The position numbers were made by a program, and so were the translations under genes. The notes beneath the pieces are model-generated. The model worked only from the letters and a program-made list of their open reading frames with translations. It ran no database searches and was not told the DNA's origin. A DNA stretch of 64,000 nucleotides from Pedococcus sp031456495 (lineage in GTDB: Bacteria; Actinomycetota; Actinomycetes; Actinomycetales; Dermatophilaceae): the NCBI RefSeq assembly GCF_031456495.1, contig NZ_JAVDUW010000001.1, forward strand, positions 930,001-994,000. The letters run 5' to 3'. Below, piece by piece: positions 60,454 to 64,000 of this stretch. The first letter of the stretch is position 1. Each line of letters opens with the position of its first letter.

Positions 60454-61452
60454 TCAGGCCTGCTGCTGGTCGAGCCGGCGCAGCGCCCGGCGCAGCTCGG
60501 CCTCGGCGTCCGTGCCCTCGGCGCGGGCGCGCGCGACCAGGGCCAGCAGCTGGGAGGCCACGTCCTCCCCGGCAGCCGGCAGCGCGTCGCCCCGGCGCTC
60601 GAGCCGGGCGACGACCTTGTCCGCCGCGAGCAGCGCGGGCAGCGACGCCGGTATGCCGTGGAGCAGCCCGGCGTGCCCCGCCTCACCGCCGGCGTGCTCG
60701 GCCTCACCGCCGGCGCGCTCGGCCTTGGCCGCGCGCTCCTGGGCCTTGATGAGCTCCCAATTGCGCTCGACCTCCTCGGGCGTCGCAGCCGCGTCGTCGG
60801 CGAACACGTGCGGGTGGCGGCGGACGAGCTTGGCGACGAGACCGCCGGCGACGTCGTCGATGTCGAACGGCTGCTCGGGGTGCTCCTCGGCGACCCGGGA
60901 CTGGAAGGCGACCTGGAGGAGGACGTCGCCGAGCTCCTCTCGCATGTGGTCGCGGTCGCCGGACTCGATCGCCTCGGCGGCCTCGTGCGACTCCTCGACG
61001 AGGTACTTCACCAGCGACTCGTGGGTCTGCTCGGCGTCCCACGGGCAGCCGCCCGGCGAGCGCAACCGGTCCATGACGGCCACGACGTCGAGCAGCCGGG
61101 CACCCTGGACGTCCCAGGATCCGACGACCACCTCGACCTCGGGCGGCTCGGGCAGCCTCGACACCTCCGCGGCGACGGCGTCCGTCAGGCCCGGGTCGGC
61201 ATCGGCCGACGACACCCAGACGACCTGCCCCTGCCCCGCCCGGGCCACGAGGTCGCGGGCGAGGGCAGCGGGCGGCACGTCACCGGCATACGCCACCGGC
61301 ACACCGGACTCCACGAGGGCGGCGGCCAGCGGCTCGTCGGCCCCGCGCGCCAGCACGTGGTCGGCCGCCTCGACGGCCTGCCAGGCGGACCGGCTCAGCA
61401 GCCCCGGTGCGACCCGGGGGCTGGCCATGAGCAGGCTGAGGCGGCCGGCCAC
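60454..61452 (-). CDS. mazG: Nucleoside triphosphate pyrophosphohydrolase MazG
   Basis: 332 residues. N-terminal ~115 residues form a SAM-methylase-like/MazG-associated domain (LLMASPRVAPGLL, VVWVSSADADPGL); the MazG core follows (RSPGGCPWDAEQTHESLVKYLVEESHEAAEAI, REELGDVLLQVAFQSRVAEE, NWELIKAQERAAKAERA). The four acidic magnesium ligands (EExxE..., ExxD) are present. A Gly/Glu/Ala/His direct repeat (AGGEAEHAGGEAGHAG) sits near residue 245. GTG at 61452. Removes non-canonical NTPs. Confidence 0.93.
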   Translation of the reverse strand: MAGRLSLLMASPRVAPGLLSRSAWQAVEAADHVLARGADEPLAAALVESGVPVAYAGDVPPAALARDLVARAGQGQVVWVSSADADPGLTDAVAAEVSRLPEPPEVEVVVGSWDVQGARLLDVVAVMDRLRSPGGCPWDAEQTHESLVKYLVEESHEAAEAIESGDRDHMREELGDVLLQVAFQSRVAEEHPEQPFDIDDVAGGLVAKLVRRHPHVFADDAAATPEEVERNWELIKAQERAAKAERAGGEAEHAGGEAGHAGLLHGIPASLPALLAADKVVARLERRGDALPAAGEDVASQLLALVARARAEGTDAEAELRRALRRLDQQQA

Positions 61453-61461
61453 GACGGCGCG

Positions 61462-61998
61462 TCAGCCCTGGGGCGTGGCGGTCGCCGTGGGCGTCTGCTG
61501 CTTGATCCAGTTGGGCGACGTCGCGTCGAACGCGATCCTCTTCGGGTCGAAGGTGCCGTAGCGGGGGTTGATCGTGATCTTCGCCTTGTGCAGCGCCTCG
61601 ATCGCCTCGTTCTGCTGCTGCTGGTCCAGCGCCGAGGGGTTGTTGGGGTTGAGCAGGTCGCTCGTGCGGATCAGCTCCACGGCGGCCTCGTTGAGCCGGC
61701 CGGAGCTGTCGTCCATGCTCGCGCGCACCTGGCTGTCGGAGACGCCCTTGCCCGCGCGGTCGGCGACCGGCGTGACGAACGGGGCGTACACCAGCAGCGT
61801 GAGCGCGGTCGCCGTGTCGATCTGCGCGTTGGGCACGACCTCCTTGATGGAGGTCACCGCCTGCTGCACCTCGGTCTCGGAGATGCGCTCGCCGTTGACG
61901 ACGGCGGCGGTGTCGGCGGTGGCACAGCCGGACACGGCCAGCACGCCGGCAGCCAGCACGGCCGCGGCGGACGCGCGCAGGACGCGAGTTGCGTTCAC
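61462..61998 (-). CDS. SurA-like/peptidyl-prolyl-isomerase-type lipoprotein
   Basis: 178 residues. Signal peptide ending in lipobox VLAVSGC (Cys near 25), then a SurA N-terminal-like helical domain: AAVVNGERISETEVQQAVTSI near residue 31. There is no recognisable parvulin domain, so it is a chaperone-like fragment rather than an isomerase. The C-terminus is Gln/Thr-rich. GTG at 61998 with GAGGGAA upstream. It lies between mfd and mazG, where M. tuberculosis has lpqU. Confidence 0.82.
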   Translation of the reverse strand: MNATRVLRASAAAVLAAGVLAVSGCATADTAAVVNGERISETEVQQAVTSIKEVVPNAQIDTATALTLLVYAPFVTPVADRAGKGVSDSQVRASMDDSSGRLNEAAVELIRTSDLLNPNNPSALDQQQQNEAIEALHKAKITINPRYGTFDPKRIAFDATSPNWIKQQTPTATATPQG

Positions 61999-62018
61999 GA
62001 AGTTCCCTCTCTCGGTGC

Positions 62019-64000
<1,982 letters not shown>

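Overview
The window is about 72% G+C (estimated by eye), densely packed and mostly chromosomal housekeeping sequence from an actinobacterium. Mycothiol S-conjugate amidase (Mca), the gene order glmS-acpS-nnr-alr-tsaE-tsaB-rimI-tsaD with groES-groEL nearby, and mfd-mazG-eno-divIC-DUF501-ppx are actinobacterial signatures. Much of 20-64 kb recalls the Mycobacterium tuberculosis Rv1020-Rv1098 neighbourhood (mfd, mazG, eno, divIC, DUF501, ppx, fadA3, SGNH protein, cbs, metB, greA, DUF4307, mca, haemolysin-III protein, Z-prenyl synthase, coaA, phoH2, fum). I guess Micrococcales, perhaps Intrasporangiaceae, but no marker here proves it. I saw no prophage, insertion sequence, CRISPR array or rRNA.

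Layout. 0-4.2 kb: an S4 RNA-binding protein, a sigma-factor-like membrane protein and groES-groEL behind a promoter flanked by two CIRCE operators. 4.3-10.5 kb: accessory genes (GNAT, methyltransferase, LAS-type peptidase, a ribokinase/nucleoside hydrolase pair, a GH3 lipoprotein). 10.5-20.7 kb: the t6A, alr, nnr, acpS and glmS block on the minus strand, interrupted by a plus-strand MFS gene. 20.7-31 kb: coaA, fumC, a secreted transglycosylase-like protein, PhoH, Z-prenyl synthase, thioesterase, haemolysin III, mca, DUF4307 and greA. 31-48 kb: ilvA, a drug-type ABC exporter, a MutL-like ATPase, metB, a frameshifted MOSC gene, msrA, several GNATs, cbs, an SGNH protein, a thiolase and a Bax-inhibitor-like protein. 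48-56 kb: an unusual short tRNA with a UAA anticodon, a TetR-controlled flavin monooxygenase/SDR pair, an orphan Mce protein, ppx, DUF501 and divIC. 56-64 kb: eno, a pseudouridine catabolism pair, a 2H phosphoesterase, mazG, a SurA-like lipoprotein and the 3' part of mfd.

How genes work together. TsaB, TsaD and TsaE make the tRNA t6A modification, with RimI alongside. GlmS, Alr, the short-chain Z-prenyl synthase, DivIC and the secreted transglycosylase-like protein serve the envelope. Cbs and MetB cover transsulfuration. Two modules (nucleoside hydrolase + ribokinase, PsuG + PfkB kinase) break down nucleosides to sugar phosphates. Mca and MsrA deal with electrophile and oxidative stress.

The most striking signal is not a gene. 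The octamer GTATGCCG (or its complement CGGCATAC) occurs 40 times in 64 kb, about twenty times the composition-based expectation, in both orientations and several reading frames, often forcing rare codons (ATA, TAT, GCA). It looks like a dispersed DNA-level signal such as an uptake or architecture sequence. Other oddities are several short tandem duplications at gene 3' ends and an 8-bp repeat that has thrown the MOSC gene out of frame.
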